Source: Thalassia testudinum (Eukaryota; Streptophyta; Magnoliopsida; Alismatales; Hydrocharitaceae). From it: a DNA stretch of 64,000 nucleotides. Shown here piece by piece: positions 20,894 through 32,683 of the stretch. Position 1 is the stretch's first letter; each line of letters starts with the position of its first letter. Location of the stretch: NCBI GenBank assembly GCA_037157565.1, contig JAZHRO010000063.1:13188001-13252000 (forward strand), read 5' to 3'. The translations under genes and the position numbers were made by a program. The notes under the pieces are model-generated. The model worked only from the letters and a program-made list of their open reading frames with translations. It ran no database searches and was not told where the DNA came from.

Positions 20894-22296
20894 TATACCC
20901 CCATGCCTCTCTTTTGCTAGTCCCTAACAAAACAAACCTCTATGCTATGTACAAAAACAGAATTAGGACTTGATCGCTTAAGCATAAGTTGTTTATTAAT
21001 GAAAGAAAATTTCAACTAGGGTCTTAAACCATGAAGACTCAATAGTGCTAGGGTGCCTACCAAAATGCAGATCGCCCAAGTCCTCACCTTATTTTGAAAA
21101 GGCAAGATACCTTTTTTTCTGCTTTTTCTTCTTTTTCTAATTTTTTTTTATTTTAGAGTTTAGAGTTTCGGGGCAGCTTTGTATGGCTACCATCCCACCT
21201 AAGACTCGAAAAGAACTTCAAGTTCTAAGCATCTTGTTAAAAGTGATTGACTCACTAAGTGACAATTAAAATCAATTTTAGGTTTCTATGACCCTAGGTG
21301 ACTTAAAAATTTCTACGTAAAGGTTTATCTTTCTAATTGGTAGTTTTCTCCCTACTTTCAAATATTTAATGGGGTCAACACAAGGGTGAACCCATTGTAT
21401 ATCTCCCCGATTTATTCTACTTCCCTGCTTCTTCCCTAAGTGTTTTAGGAATTATTTGTGCATTTTTGTGAGTTAGGCTTTAGACCACCGGCCAATAGGC
21501 TGGTACCCATAGAAACTTGCCAACCATACTCGTGCGGTGAAGTGTGGCTTATTTATTTCTCTCCTTTTCTATTTTTTTTTAATTTATTTTTTTTCTTTTT
21601 AAGTACATATATATTTTCTTTTCTTTTTCTGAGTAGGTGGCTCCCCTGATCTAAGATTTAGCTAAAGGCAGTAGACTGAGTGTGGTCATGTAGCTAGGCT
21701 CTAAACAATCAGCTAATGGGCTATTATTCATGACAACTTGCCAGCCATACTATCCTAGAAAGTTCATTAGCTACCTATTTTCCGTGAAAACCATCGAAAA
21801 GTGAGTCAGTGCAAATAATTGTAGATACTTTAAACTCAAAGTCCCCTCAAATCAGTGGATGGGTTGATAAATCGTGTACTTATCACTCTAATTTATTAGC
21901 CAAATTAAAATTAAATTAATGCTCTGAGGACTTGAGACACAGGTCCACATTTTAGTGGACACCCAGGCTAATTAAGCCTGCAGACCTAAAGTGTCTAAGT
22001 GTTTAGGTCCTAAAGTATCATTTCCTAAAGATAACTACTCCTAATGCCTAAGTTCTCTTTTCCTAATTCTCTCTATTTTTTTTTTAACAAAATAAATTGA
22101 AGATTTATTTTACAAAAGAAGTTTGACAAAAATTAATTTAGAAATACTTGTATCCACCCACCCATGCCTATCTACTGCAATGTCCTCATTATAGATATAA
22201 AGGTATGAAAAAGGCAGAATAAGATAATATCACTTGAATTCCTTAATTATCTGGTCTGCTCCAAAATAGGCTATACACGTGCTGAGTTTATTGCCT
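20894..22296 (-). other. C1 3' spacer
   Basis: Noncoding spacer between C1 pol and LTR. Purine motifs (minus strand) lie at both ends: 20894-20930, and 22150-22195 with the ATGAGGACATT box. T-rich tracts occur near 21110-21150 and 21560-21640. Confidence 0.6.
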
Positions 22297-22546
22297 TCAG
22301 CTAGGCAATGTCCGACCAAAAGAGATCAAGCCAAGGTGAAGCAACCTTGTCCAAGATGGGTTTAGGGAGAAGATGGTCAACATAAGGTTTGAGACGTTGC
22401 TTGTTGACCTTAAAGGAATTACCCATCTTTGGGTCAGATATTTCAATAACTTCGTTGGAAAGTATCCAATCAATAATGAACGGGTCATTCCATTTAGACC
22501 TAAGCTTGCGGGGAAAGAGCTTAAGTCAATAATCAAAGAGCCAAAC
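22297..22546 (-). pseudogene. C1 pol C-terminus (integrase GPY/F region), fragment
   Basis: The minus strand encodes a decayed copy of the LKLFPxKLRSKW-type integrase C-terminus and following residues. It is broken by stops and by the B1 insertion at 22547. The reading frame continues on the other side of B1 at 31229 (KAFHDHMISHKSFEPNQRV), which shows that the two parts were one gene. Confidence 0.75.
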
Positions 22547-23580
22547 TAATCACTAAAATGCATGATTTATAAAAATTGGGTTTTAAGTCGTTGCAACATG
22601 CAATTTGGATTGCTTTTAAAATTCTAAACTCTGAGTACTTAGGAAACTATTCGGGTCATCCCAACAAAGGTAGGAAAGCTTTTAACAAAATCTATCACTT
22701 GAATCTTTGAAATCAACTTTTCAGGTTTTGAAATATGTAATTATTTTAGGATTTTGAATATGGTAAAACAAATACAAAGATAGAGACGGAAATTGAAACT
22801 ATAGGAAATGCAAAGCCACAAGTGCCTTGCTTCTCCAACTCACCCAAAGCACGGAAGGCCTAGTGTAATGAAGAAGCAAGTCACAACACAATCACATGCT
22901 ATCTAGAAAAATAGAGGAATGCTTTTGTTGATTTGAAAAATTGTATTACAACAGGTTAGAGAACTCACATGTGAGAGGGGTTCTCAGTTGTAATCTCCAA
23001 TAGAAACACTACACTACCATGCGAAAGAAATAATAAGAGTATAGAAGAAAGCTTAGAGAGATAATGTTGATGATGATGCTACTGCTCGGAATTCTTACTC
23101 CAGTCCTGGTTACCCTAGGACCAAAAGGAAATCTTCTCTCCTGAACGTCCTCCTTATGGCAAACCCTAGATGGGCATGCCTCCTCCTCCTAGAGTGGAAG
23201 ATTTCCACTCCAAGAACTTCTCCCTACGGTGGCGTGGACCACCCTCATTATCTCCTCTTCTAGATGTCCTCCTTGCCTGGCCTTCCTCCAAAGCTTGGTG
23301 GTGACACAAGGAAGAAGAAGTTGATGCCACCAAGGAGACAAGGTGTCTCCTTGATCTTCTTCATCCTCTCTTTTCCTCCTTGGATGTTGGCTATGGGTGG
23401 AATACGGGTATAAAAAATGTAACCAAGGATGGGTCTTTTTGGTGGTAGGCTAGGTCCTTTTATAAGAGTGGTAGGGGGATAGGTGTGGTTAATGGATGGA
23501 GGGCTAAGATGGACTTATGAGTGTAGTTAGAAGATCCTAGGGTTGAGGTGAATTGGTGCCAAAATGGAGGGGTCTTGGTG

Positions 23581-23592
23581 GTTGGCGCCAAC
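23581..23592. promoter_or_regulatory. Perfect GTTGGCGCCAAC palindrome (E2F-site-like)
   Basis: It contains TTGGCGCC on both strands, which fits the plant E2F consensus TTSSCGSS. Decayed versions (TTGGTGCCAA, TTGGCACCAA) recur every 40-150 bases to about 24230. Confidence 0.5.
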
Positions 23593-24309
23593 TCTAGATG
23601 GGGGTTAGGGTTAAAGATGGGTTAGGTGTGTTGTATGCTTAGGATTAGGTTATATGGTGGTGGTTAGGAGATGAGTGGCTAGGGTACATTGGTGCAAACT
23701 AAAGGGATGTATGGTGGTTGGGTTAAGGAGGTCAGTGGCGGCAACCTAGGTGTGTTTAGGTTGGTTAGTTTACATTGGAATTAGGAACGGTTGGGATGGC
23801 TCCAGGTGGTGGTAGTTAAGGGATTAGGGGTGGATTTAAATGGCGCCAAGGTGAAGGGGTGTTGGTGGTGTTTCTGGAGCCACCTATGTGGTGGTTGTAA
23901 GGTGGTTAGGGTGGTGTTGAGTTGGCACCAAGAGGGTTTTCTCGAAGGGTGTGATGTGTAGGGTGTGGATAGCCTTATGGAGATAGGTGTAGGGTTGTGA
24001 TAGGGCTTCAAGTTGGTGGCAACTTTGAAGGGATGTGGAGGTGTTTTTGGCACCAACTTAAAGAGGGTTAAGGTGGTGCTTATGGGTGATTAGGATGGTG
24101 AAGATGGCTTCAAACGGAGATGGATGGCAGTGATGTGAAGAGGTTTTGGAGGGAAAGTTGGCACCACTTTTGTGGTGGCTCTTGGAGGTGGTGCTGTGAA
24201 GACATGCAAGGAAGGTGGTGCCAATTATAGGTGAAGGTAGGTTGTTAGTTTAGGTGGTGGGCTTGGAGTAGGGTTAGGGTGGAGTTAGGTTAGGGTTTAG
24301 GTAAATGGT

Positions 24310-24960
24310 GGATGGCCATGGAGGTGGAGCTAGTTTGGAGCTTACCTAAGCTATCTAAGCTAGCTTAACTAGTAGAGTAGTAGTGGAGTAGTTATGGTTT
24401 TGAGAAGAAGAGCTAAGGAAGAGCTAATTAGAGATGCACTGGAGCTGAATCTGCTGAGGGGGTCTTCATGAGGAGCTCAACTACTTAGCTTAGCTAGCTA
24501 GTTCCTATGCTAGTAGCTAGGCTTAAGTAGTTGAGTTAAGTTGAGCTGGTTTCAACCTAGCTAATGCTAGGTTGAGCTGGAACTACCTATGATGAGAACT
24601 CCTGAGCTGGCTTAGCTACTAAGTAGGCAAGTAGTAGCTAAGCTGGAGGGACTTCCGCTATTGCGATATAAGTGGAGCTGGGTAGAGTTGGACTTGGAAT
24701 GTGCTGGAGTGGGAATGAACTCTCGTCATCTAAGCTGAGATAGCTAGAGCTCTTAGTGAACTGACTAGAGTTAGGATGAGCTAGACTCAAGTAAGTTTAG
24801 CTGGATCTAAGTTGAGTTGAGTTGGGTTGAGCTAGGATGAGCTACCTTGAGCTACCATCGAGCTAAGATGAGCTAAATGGAGCTGGAAGGAGCTAAACTT
24901 ATCCCATGTGCGCTGATATCCAGCAGAGATGAGCTGCATCCAGCTAGGGTTCAGCCGAAA
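24310..24960. repeat. AGCT-dense degenerate repeat tract in B1 3' LTR
   Basis: Long run of overlapping words such as AGCTAAGCTAGCTTAGCT and GATGAGCTGGATC. It is the U3 side of the LTR in element sense and recurs in every family B LTR. Confidence 0.8.
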
Positions 24961-25185
24961 TGAACTTCTTCATTTTCTTCCTTCTTGAGTGCTGGAGTTT
25001 TAAAGGTTTGAACATCTGCTTAACCTTAACACTAAAGTAAAGATATTAAAAATACAAAAAGAATGCAATGCATGCCTAACCTAGTTTATGGCTAAATGCA
25101 ACCTAGAAACTCGTTTGCAAAGTTAAAATCCTAAGTGCTAGGTTTGTTTTAGGGCATAAGAGTGATGACAAATTGGCATTTATCA

Positions 25186-26600
25186 CACACTCATGCTTAT
25201 CTTTTGTTAGTCTCTTAGCAAAACTTTAATTTTTACAAAATTGATTTTTGGGAAAGACTATTTTTTTTTTTACTTTGGAGAAAAAGGAGATTGAGGGACT
25301 TTGGATGAAAAAAATTATGGAGGGCATGGGATTTGTTGAAGATAAATGTTGAGAATCGTCTTTGGATCCAAATTTTAGAAGCATTGAGATCAATGTATCC
25401 TTTACAAATTCACAAATGGACTCCTTGTCAATTCAAATGACCTGAAATTATTCTCCAGTTAGGATTTCTTTGGCTCTTGAATTTGACTCCCAACTTGCAT
25501 AATCTTTTAAAACCTTGTGTCCGTGCTTGTGAATGCCAACATTTAGGGTCATGTTTTTGTTTGGATTTTTTTTGTCTCCCCCATGCCTATTCTTAGCTTA
25601 GTCTTATAACAGATGTGTCAAGATCATCATTCCTGTTACAAAACCTCGAGCGAGCTTTGGTGCCAGCACTTCTAGATAGTACTGTCCAAGACATCACCCA
25701 GGAGCTTACAACCCCAAAACACAATGAGGTGTAAAGAGATGCTCCAAGGAAACTCAAGCTATTACTCTAACACTATGAGTAGAGCACTATCCAAGACACT
25801 TGAGCAGCAAAAATGTGCCTTAATGCTTCGTCTAAACATATGAAATATTGATATAAAGCAGTGTCGAGGTAGTAGCATGTTGACATTGCATCCTCAAAGG
25901 TGGCATTTTCCTCAGTGGTGGGAACTTAAACAAATGATCTGCTTTGGAGTTTTGTTGAGACTAAATAAGAGATTTTTTCTAATTTTTCTAACTATTTTTA
26001 AGTGTTGGCTGTGTGTGAAATTTGACACAGGAATTCTATGAGGGATGTAAGTTTTTGGTCGGAAATCGAGCCAGGTAATTTCCAAGTCGTAAAAGAAGAT
26101 TAAGTCACCCGAGTTATTAGGAGTCCAGGTGGAATTTAGAGAAGGATACTTGATCTTGTCTAAAAGTAGACCCAAAAATTCTAATATTTAGATCCGCTTC
26201 TTAATCTCTAGTTTGTTAAAGATTAAATCCCATTGTGCCTTGGAATAATTTCTCAACTTTATTCCTGATTTGAAAGATTTCTCAAAAAGTTTTCAACATT
26301 TTTATTTTTATTTTTTTATTTTTTATTTCTTTTGGGTATGCATGCACAAAATGAAATAAAACTTTGAATGTTTTTATGCTTTGAAAATCCTGATTTGATC
26401 GTAAAAATTTAAAAACACCCCCCCATGCTTAAGATTTGGCATGTCCTCATGAAATAGGAAGGGAAAAGAGATTACTTTGGTGAGGACGGTCAAAAATAGG
26501 ATAGGAAAAACCTTTGAAAAAAAATAAAAACAAAAAAATAGAAAAAAAATGATGGGTTACCTCCCATCTAGTGTTATCTTTTATGCCATTCAGCCAGGCA
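25186..26600 (-). other. B1 3' spacer
   Basis: Noncoding. Purine-rich motifs (minus strand) occur at 25186-25215, 25576-25610 and 26415-26452; the last has the ATGAGGACAT box. Similar to 50658-51370 of B2. Confidence 0.7.
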
Positions 26601-28456
26601 TGAAGTCACTAAGTATTGGGTAAGTCATGGAGGTCTTCAGAATCAAATTTCGTGTTAAGGTTGTGATCAAGATAGGACTTAAGTTATTGGCCATTGACTT
26701 TGAAGATATTGTTGTTTTTAGGATCCAAAATTTCAATAGCACCATGGGGATATGTTTGTACTCCAATGTAAGGATCGGTCCATTTAGATTTCAATTTACC
26801 AGGAAATATTTGCAACCTCGCATTGAAAAGCCACACACGTTGTTTAGGTTCAAAAGTTTTCTGAACGATGAATTTATCATGAAATTTCTTGGTTTAGTAT
26901 TTGTAAATGCATGAATTTTCATAAGCCATGTTGCAAAGTTCTTCAAGTTAAGTTAATTGTAATTTCCTATGTTTACCAGCTGCATCCAAATTGTAATTGA
27001 ATTCTTTTATCACCTAATAAGCCTTATGTTCCAGTTCAACCAGAAGGTGGCATGCCTTGCCAAAAATAAGGTGAAAAGGTGACATGCCAGTTGGAGTTTT
27101 GAAAGCCATACAGTAAGCCCATAATGCATCGTCATCTTTTAGCGACAAATCTTCTCGGTCAGGCTTAATTATCTTTTGTAAAATATTTTTAATCTCCCGG
27201 TTGGAGACTTCAGCTTGGCCATAGTTTGAGGGTGATATGGTGTGATGATTTTATGGTTCACCCCATACTTAGCAAGAAGTTGACGGAACTGAGACTGTGT
27301 GAAATGTGAGCCTCCGTCACTAATAATGGCCTTAGGAACACTGAAATGTGAAAAAAAATGTGTTTCTTTATAAAATCCACAATGACCCGATGGTCATTAG
27401 TGTGTGTGCATACCGCTTCAATCAATTTTGAAATATAGTCAACAACTAAAATGTACTGGTACCCAAAAGAGGTGATAAATGGTCCCATGAAATTGATGCC
27501 CCATACATCAAAAATTTCAACCTCCAAAATCAGGTTGAGGGGCATCACATCCTTAGAGTTCATGTTGTCGATGCTCTAGCAACACACACAGGACCGAGAA
27601 AATTCATGAGCATCTTTGTGTATGCTGGGCCAATAAAATCTGACATTTAGCACCTTGGCCACCATTTTCTTTCCTAAAAAATGTCTGCTGGAAGTCATTG
27701 AGTGACAATGGTTCAGAATATCATGCATTTCTGAATCGAGAATGCACCGCCTAATGACTTAGTCAGCACAAATATGGAACAGATCAGGGTCCTCCCAAAA
27801 GTAATATTTAATCTTAGTAAAGAACTTATCCGTCATATGTTTAGGCCAATAAGAAGGGAATCATCCAGTGGCGAGATAATTTGCATAATTAGCATATCGA
27901 GGGAGGGATTTTAATGTTAGGAGCATTTTGTCCAAAAAAATGGTTGTTTTGGTCAAAACATCACCATTGTTAAGTCTTGAAAGGTGATCGGCCACGACAT
28001 TTTGCGAAACCACTTTACCTTTTTATTTCCAAGTCAAATTCTTGTAATAATAAAATCCATCGAATTAGGTGGGGTTTCGCATCTTTCTTATTCAACAAAT
28101 ATTTCAAGGCCGAGTGATCAGTGTATATGGTGATGTGTGACCCTAACAGATATGAATGAATTTTTTCAAGGGAAAAACAATCGCAAGTTCTTTTTTGGTG
28201 ACAGTATAATTCCATTGTGTTTCATCAAGTGTTCTACTAGCATAATAAATCACAATGGGTTTCTTATCAATTTGTTGCCCTAGGATGGCTCCTACTACAA
28301 AATTTGAGACATCTGTCATAAGTTCAAAAGGATGAGCCCAGTTGGGTGCTAGCAGAAAGGGTGCCTCAGTAATTGCTTTATTAAAAATATTAAAACTTTC
28401 CAAGCAATCTTGATTAAAGTCAAAAGGTTGGTCTTTAGTTAAAAGGTGGCTTAAAG
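26600..28456 (-). pseudogene. B1 pol remnant: RT end, RNase H, integrase
   Basis: The minus strand encodes, from 28456 leftwards, the RT thumb (PLSHLLTKDQPF), RNase H (GAILGQQIDKKPIVIYYASRT), the integrase core ([13 protein letters not shown]; Asp of the DDE triad is Asn here) and the C-terminal LQIFPGKLKSKW region ending near 26600. Several frameshifts and stops break it. Gag, protease and the RT catalytic part are missing. Confidence 0.8.
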
Positions 28457-28531
28457 GTTGTTGTAGCATAGTGGTGAGTATTCCAACCTATCACGCGGGT
28501 GACCCGGGTTCGATCCCTGGCAACAGTGCCA
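28457..28531 (+). tRNA. tRNA-Asp-derived sequence with CCA, at the B1 primer-binding site (pseudo-tRNA)
   Basis: The 72 bases at 28457-28528 align end to end with plant tRNA-Asp: acceptor GTTGTTG, A box tagcatagtggtgagta, B box GGTTCGATCC. They are followed by CCA (28529-28531), then 5 bases and the LTR. The anticodon position reads ATC instead of GTC, and the anticodon stem has two further changes, so a working tRNA is unlikely. The last ~18 bases are the expected PBS; the rest is an extension of it into the whole primer tRNA. On its 5' side it joins RT coding sequence directly. Confidence 0.85.
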
Positions 28532-29550
28532 AAAAGTGATCACTAAAATGCATGATTTATAAAAATCAGGCTTTAAGTCGTTGCAACATGCAATTTGGAT
28601 CACTTTTAAATTTCTAAACTTCGAGTACTTGGGAAAGTGTTTGGGTCGTCCCAAGAGAGGTAGGAATGCTTTTAACAAAATCTCTCACCTGAATTTTGGA
28701 AATCAACAACTTTTTTTGGTTTTGAAATATGTAATTATTTTAGGGTTGTGAATATGGTAAAACAAATAAGGAGAGAGAGAGAGAGAAATTGAAACTATAG
28801 GAAATGCAAAGCAATAAGTGCCTTGCTTCTCCAACTCACCCATACACGGAAGGCCAAGTGTAATGAAGAAGCAAGACACAAAACAATCACGAGCTATCTA
28901 AAAAGGTAGAGGAAGGCTTTTGTTGATTTGAAATATTATTTTACAATGGATTAGAGAACTCACAAGTGGGAGGGGTTGTCACTTGTAATCTCCAACAAAA
29001 ACACTACACTACCATGCAAAAGAAATAGCAAGAATATAGAAGAAAGTTTTGGAAGATAATGTCGATGATGATGCTACTTCCCTGAATTCTTACTCTAATC
29101 CTGGTTGCCCCAGGACCAAAGGGAAATCTTCACTCCTAAATGTTCTCCTTGTGGCAAACCCTAGGTGGGTGTGCCTCCTCCTCTTAGAGAGCAAGATCTT
29201 CACTCCAAGAACTTCTCCCTAGGGTGGTGTGGACTACCCTCGGTATCTCCTCCTCTAGATGTCCTCTTTGCCTGGCCTTCCCCCTTGGCTTGGTGGTGAC
29301 ACAAGGAAGAAGAAGAAGTCAAAGCCACCAAGGAGATAGGGTGTCTCCTTGATTTTCTTCCTCCTCTCCTTCCCTGCTTGAATGTTGGCTACAGATGGAA
29401 TATGGCTAGGAAAAATTTAACCAAGGATGGGTCTTTTTGGTGGTAGGTTAGGCCTTTTTATAGGATTGGTAGAGGGATAAGTGTGGTTAATGGATGAAGG
29501 GCTAAGATGGATTTATGAGGGTGGTTAGAAGATCCTAGGGTTGAGGCAAA

Positions 29551-29560
29551 TTGGCGCCAA
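29551..29560. promoter_or_regulatory. Perfect TTGGCGCCAA palindrome in B1 5' LTR
   Basis: The equivalent site in the 3' LTR (23553-23562) reads TTGGTGCCAA, a CpG-type C-to-T change. Confidence 0.5.
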
Positions 29561-30389
29561 AATGGAGGGGTGTTGGTGGTTGTCACCAACTCTAGATGGG
29601 GGGTAGGGTTAAGGATGGGTTAGGTGTGCTGTATGGATAGGATTAGGTTATATGATGGTGGTTAGGAGATGAGTGGCTAGGGTAGGTTGGCTCAAATTAA
29701 AGGGATGTATGGAGGTTGGGTTAAGGAGGTGGGTGGTGCCAACCTAGGTGAGTTTAGGTGGGTTAGTTGGCGTAGGAATTAGGAAGAGTTGGGATGGTTC
29801 CATGTGGTGGTAGTTAAGGGATTAAGGGTGGATTTAAATGGTGCCAAGGTGATGGGGTGTTGGTGGTGTTTTTGGTGCCACCTATGTGATGGTTATAAGG
29901 TGGTTAGGGTGGTGTTGAGTTTGCGCCAAGAGGGTTTTCTAGAAGGGGGTGATGTGTAGGTTGTAGATAGCTCTATGGAGGTAGGTGTAGGGTTGTGATA
30001 AGGCTTTAAGTTGGTGCCAACTTTGAAGGGATGTGGAAGTGCTTTTGGTGCCAACTTAAAGGGGGTTTAAGGTGGTGGTTATGGGTGGTTAGGTTGGTGA
30101 AAGGGTGAATTAAAGTTGGCTTCAAGGGGCGCATCTAGAATATGGTTAGGTGGATGGTGAAGATGGGTTCAAAAGGAGTTGGATGGTGGTGATGTGAAGG
30201 GGTTTTGGGGGGAAGGTTGGCACCACTTTTCCGGTGGCTCTTGGAGGTGGTGGTGTGAAGAGATGCAAGGAAGGTGGCACCAACTATAGGTGGAGGTAGG
30301 TGGTTAGTTTAGGTGGTGGACTTGGAGTATGGTTAGGGTGGAGTTTGGTTAGGGTTTAAGTAAGTGGTGGATGGCCATGGAGGAGGAGT

Positions 30390-31000
30390 TGGTTTTGAGC
30401 TTAGCTAAGCTAGCTAAGCTAGCTTAACTCGTAGAGTAGTAATGGAGTTAGGGTTTTGAGAAGATGACCTAAGGAAGAGCTGACTGGGGCTGCACTGAGC
30501 TAAATCTATTGAGGAGCTCAACTACTTAGCTTAGCTAGCTAGTTCTTATGCTAGTAGCTAGGCTTGAGTAGTTGAGCTATTTTGAGCTGGTTTCAACCTA
30601 GCTGAAGCTAGGTTGAGCTAGAACTGCCTTTGATGAGAACTCCCTAGCTAGCTTAGCTACTAAGTAGGCAAGTAGTAGCTAAGCTAGAGGGAATTCAGCC
30701 ACTGTGAGATAAGTGGAACTAGGTAGAGCTTGATTTGGAAAAAGCTGAAGCTAGAATGAGCTCTCGTCAACTAAGCCGAGCTAGCTAGAGCTCTTATTGA
30801 ACTGATTGGAGCTAGGATAAGATAGAGTCAAGTAAGTTGAGCTGGATCTGAGTTGAGTTGAGGTGGGTTGAGCTAAGATGAGCTACCCTGAGCTACCATC
30901 TTGCTAAAATGAACTGAATGGAGCTGGGAGGAACTAAACTTATCCCATGTGAGCTGATATCCAGGTGAGATGAGCTAGATCTAGCCAGAGTTTTGCTAAA
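30390..31000. repeat. AGCT-dense tract in B1 5' LTR
   Basis: Same composition and LTR position as 24310-24960. Confidence 0.8.
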
Positions 31001-31228
31001 ATGAACTTTTCTTCACTTTCTTCCATCTTGAATGGTATGGTTTTAGGGGTTTGAACATCAGCTTAACCTTAACACTCAAGTAAATATGTTAAAAATACAA
31101 AATGAATGCAATGCATGCCTAACCTAGATTATGCCTAAATGCACCCCAGAAACTCATTTATGAAGTTAAAATCCTAAGAGATAGGTTTGTTTTAGGGAAT
31201 TAAAATGATGACAAACTAGCATTTATCA

Positions 31229-32166
31229 TAGACCCTCTGGTTCGGCTCAAAGCTCTTATGGGAGATCATATGGTCATGAAAAGCCTTGGTTCATGCCTTA
31301 TAGATTTTAGCATTCTCATAGGCATCATTTCTAAGCTCCTTCAACACATATAGTTGGAGTATCTAGTCTTCCTAGGTCCAAATTGCATTTCTTGATGGCC
31401 CAAAATGCCTAGTGTTCTATTTCTATGGGTAAGTGACATGCTTTACCAAACAACAGACATAATGGAGACATACCGATAGGCATTTTGTGTGTCGTACGGT
31501 AGACCCAAAGAGCATCATCAAGCTTTTGCATCCAGCCCTTTCTATCAAGCCTAACTATTTTCTGCAGAATATTCTTGATTTCTCGATTAGAGACCTCGAC
31601 CTGTTCATTCGTCTAAGGGTGGTAAGGTGTGGAAATCCGATAGTTCACACCGTATTTTGCTGATAAATTCCTGAACTGGGTGTGAGTGAAATGCATGCCA
31701 CCATCATTGATAATGGCCCGAGGAATGCTAAACCAACTAAAAATGTTTTTCTTAACAAAGTTAAAGACCAGTTTATGGTCATTGGTTCAGGTGGGAATTG
31801 CCTCAATCCATTTGGACACATAATCTACTGCAACCAGAATATACTAATGTCCAAATGGAGGAAAGGACCCCACAAAATTGATGCCCCAGACGTCAAAGAT
31901 ATAGATGGGAAGTATTGGGTTTAGGGGCATCATGTCTCTCTTGGCCATGTTTCCGAGTATCTGGCATTGGGAGTACGACCTTGAGAATTCCTGGGCATCC
32001 TTAACTAAAGACGGACAAGAGAATCCAAATTGCAGAATTTTCTCTACCATCTTATTCCTAGAAAAATGTCCACCATACACAGATGCATGGCAGAACTCAA
32101 GTACGCTTTGGAACTCATTTTCTAGGATACATCGGCAAATAATCTGGTCAGCGTCGATGCAGTACA
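31229..32166 (-). pseudogene. C1 pol integrase fragment
   Basis: The minus strand encodes the integrase N-terminal zinc region (FCHASVYGGHF ... SQCQ, with one Cys lost), the core ([35 protein letters not shown]) and part of the linker (GKACHLPIE). Stops interrupt it, for example after IPT, after YHP and after IEH. The first DDE Asp is Asn. RNase H and everything upstream lie beyond the B2 insertion at 32167. Confidence 0.8.
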
Positions 32167-32683
32167 TGATCTTGGAAATGCGTGATTTGTAAAAGAGGGA
32201 TTTTAAGTCATTGCAACACTCAATTTGGATCGCTTTTAAATTTATAAACTCTGAGCACTTGGGCAAATATTTGGATTGTCCCAAGAGAGGAGGATTGCTT
32301 TTTAATCAAAATCTCTCACTTGATATAAGGAAAACAAAGCAACTTCATTTTCTTAGGTTTTCAAATATGTATTTCTTTTAGGGTTTTGAATAGGGCAAAC
32401 AAATGCGAAGAAAAAGTTGGAAATTGAAACTACGGCAAAGGTGAGGCAACAAGTGCCTTACTTCTCCAACTCACCCTAAGAGCGAAAGGCCTAGTGTAAT
32501 GAAGAAGTAAGTCACAAACAATCACAAGCTTTTAACAAGTAGAAGAATGCTTCTTAATTCAAAGGGTTCTACGATAAGGTTCGAGAACTCCCAAGTGAAA
32601 GGAATTTCCACTTTTAATCTCCAACCAAAATGAAATCAAGCACTAACTACTATGCAAATAAACAACAAAAATACAGAGGAAAG
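32167..32683 (-). repeat. B2 3' LTR, part 1
   Basis: Starts TGATCTTGGAAATGCGTG and follows the B1 LTR wording (CTCCAACTCACCC, GAAGAAG) up to GAAAG, where a solo LTR is inserted. Confidence 0.8.

Larger units (their letters stand above)
22547..25185 (-). repeat. B1 3' LTR (2639 bp)
   Basis: Begins (plus strand) TAATCACTAAAATGC and ends TTTATCA next to the purine motif. It contains the TTGGCGCCAA-type palindromes (23550-24230) and the AGCT-dense tract (24310-24960). Confidence 0.88.
22547..31228 (-). mobile_element. Element B1: internally deleted Athila-like retrotransposon nested in C1 pol
   Basis: Two LTRs (22547-25185 and 28537-31228) flank a 3.35 kb interior that keeps the end of RT, RNase H and integrase remnants but lacks gag, protease and most of RT. 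Insertion split C1 pol between QRV and WLF codons. Flanks CAAAC (22542-22546) and TAGAC (31229-31233) are consistent with an aged 5-bp target duplication. A full-length tRNA-Asp sequence replaces the ordinary 18-base PBS. Confidence 0.85.
28537..31228 (-). repeat. B1 5' LTR (2692 bp)
   Basis: Plus strand TGATCACTAAAATGC to TTTATCA, clearly the partner of 22547-25185. Holds a perfect TTGGCGCCAA at 29551-29560 and the AGCT tract at 30390-31000. Confidence 0.88.

Noticed and set aside
24310..24960. CRISPR-like or satellite array
   Set aside because: No constant repeat or spacer length; the AGCT words are degenerate and irregular and sit at the same place in each LTR.
28457..28531. Functional host tRNA-Asp gene
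   Set aside because: CCA is encoded, it abuts an LTR at the PBS position, the anticodon reads ATC and the anticodon stem is mismatched. Better explained as primer-derived.
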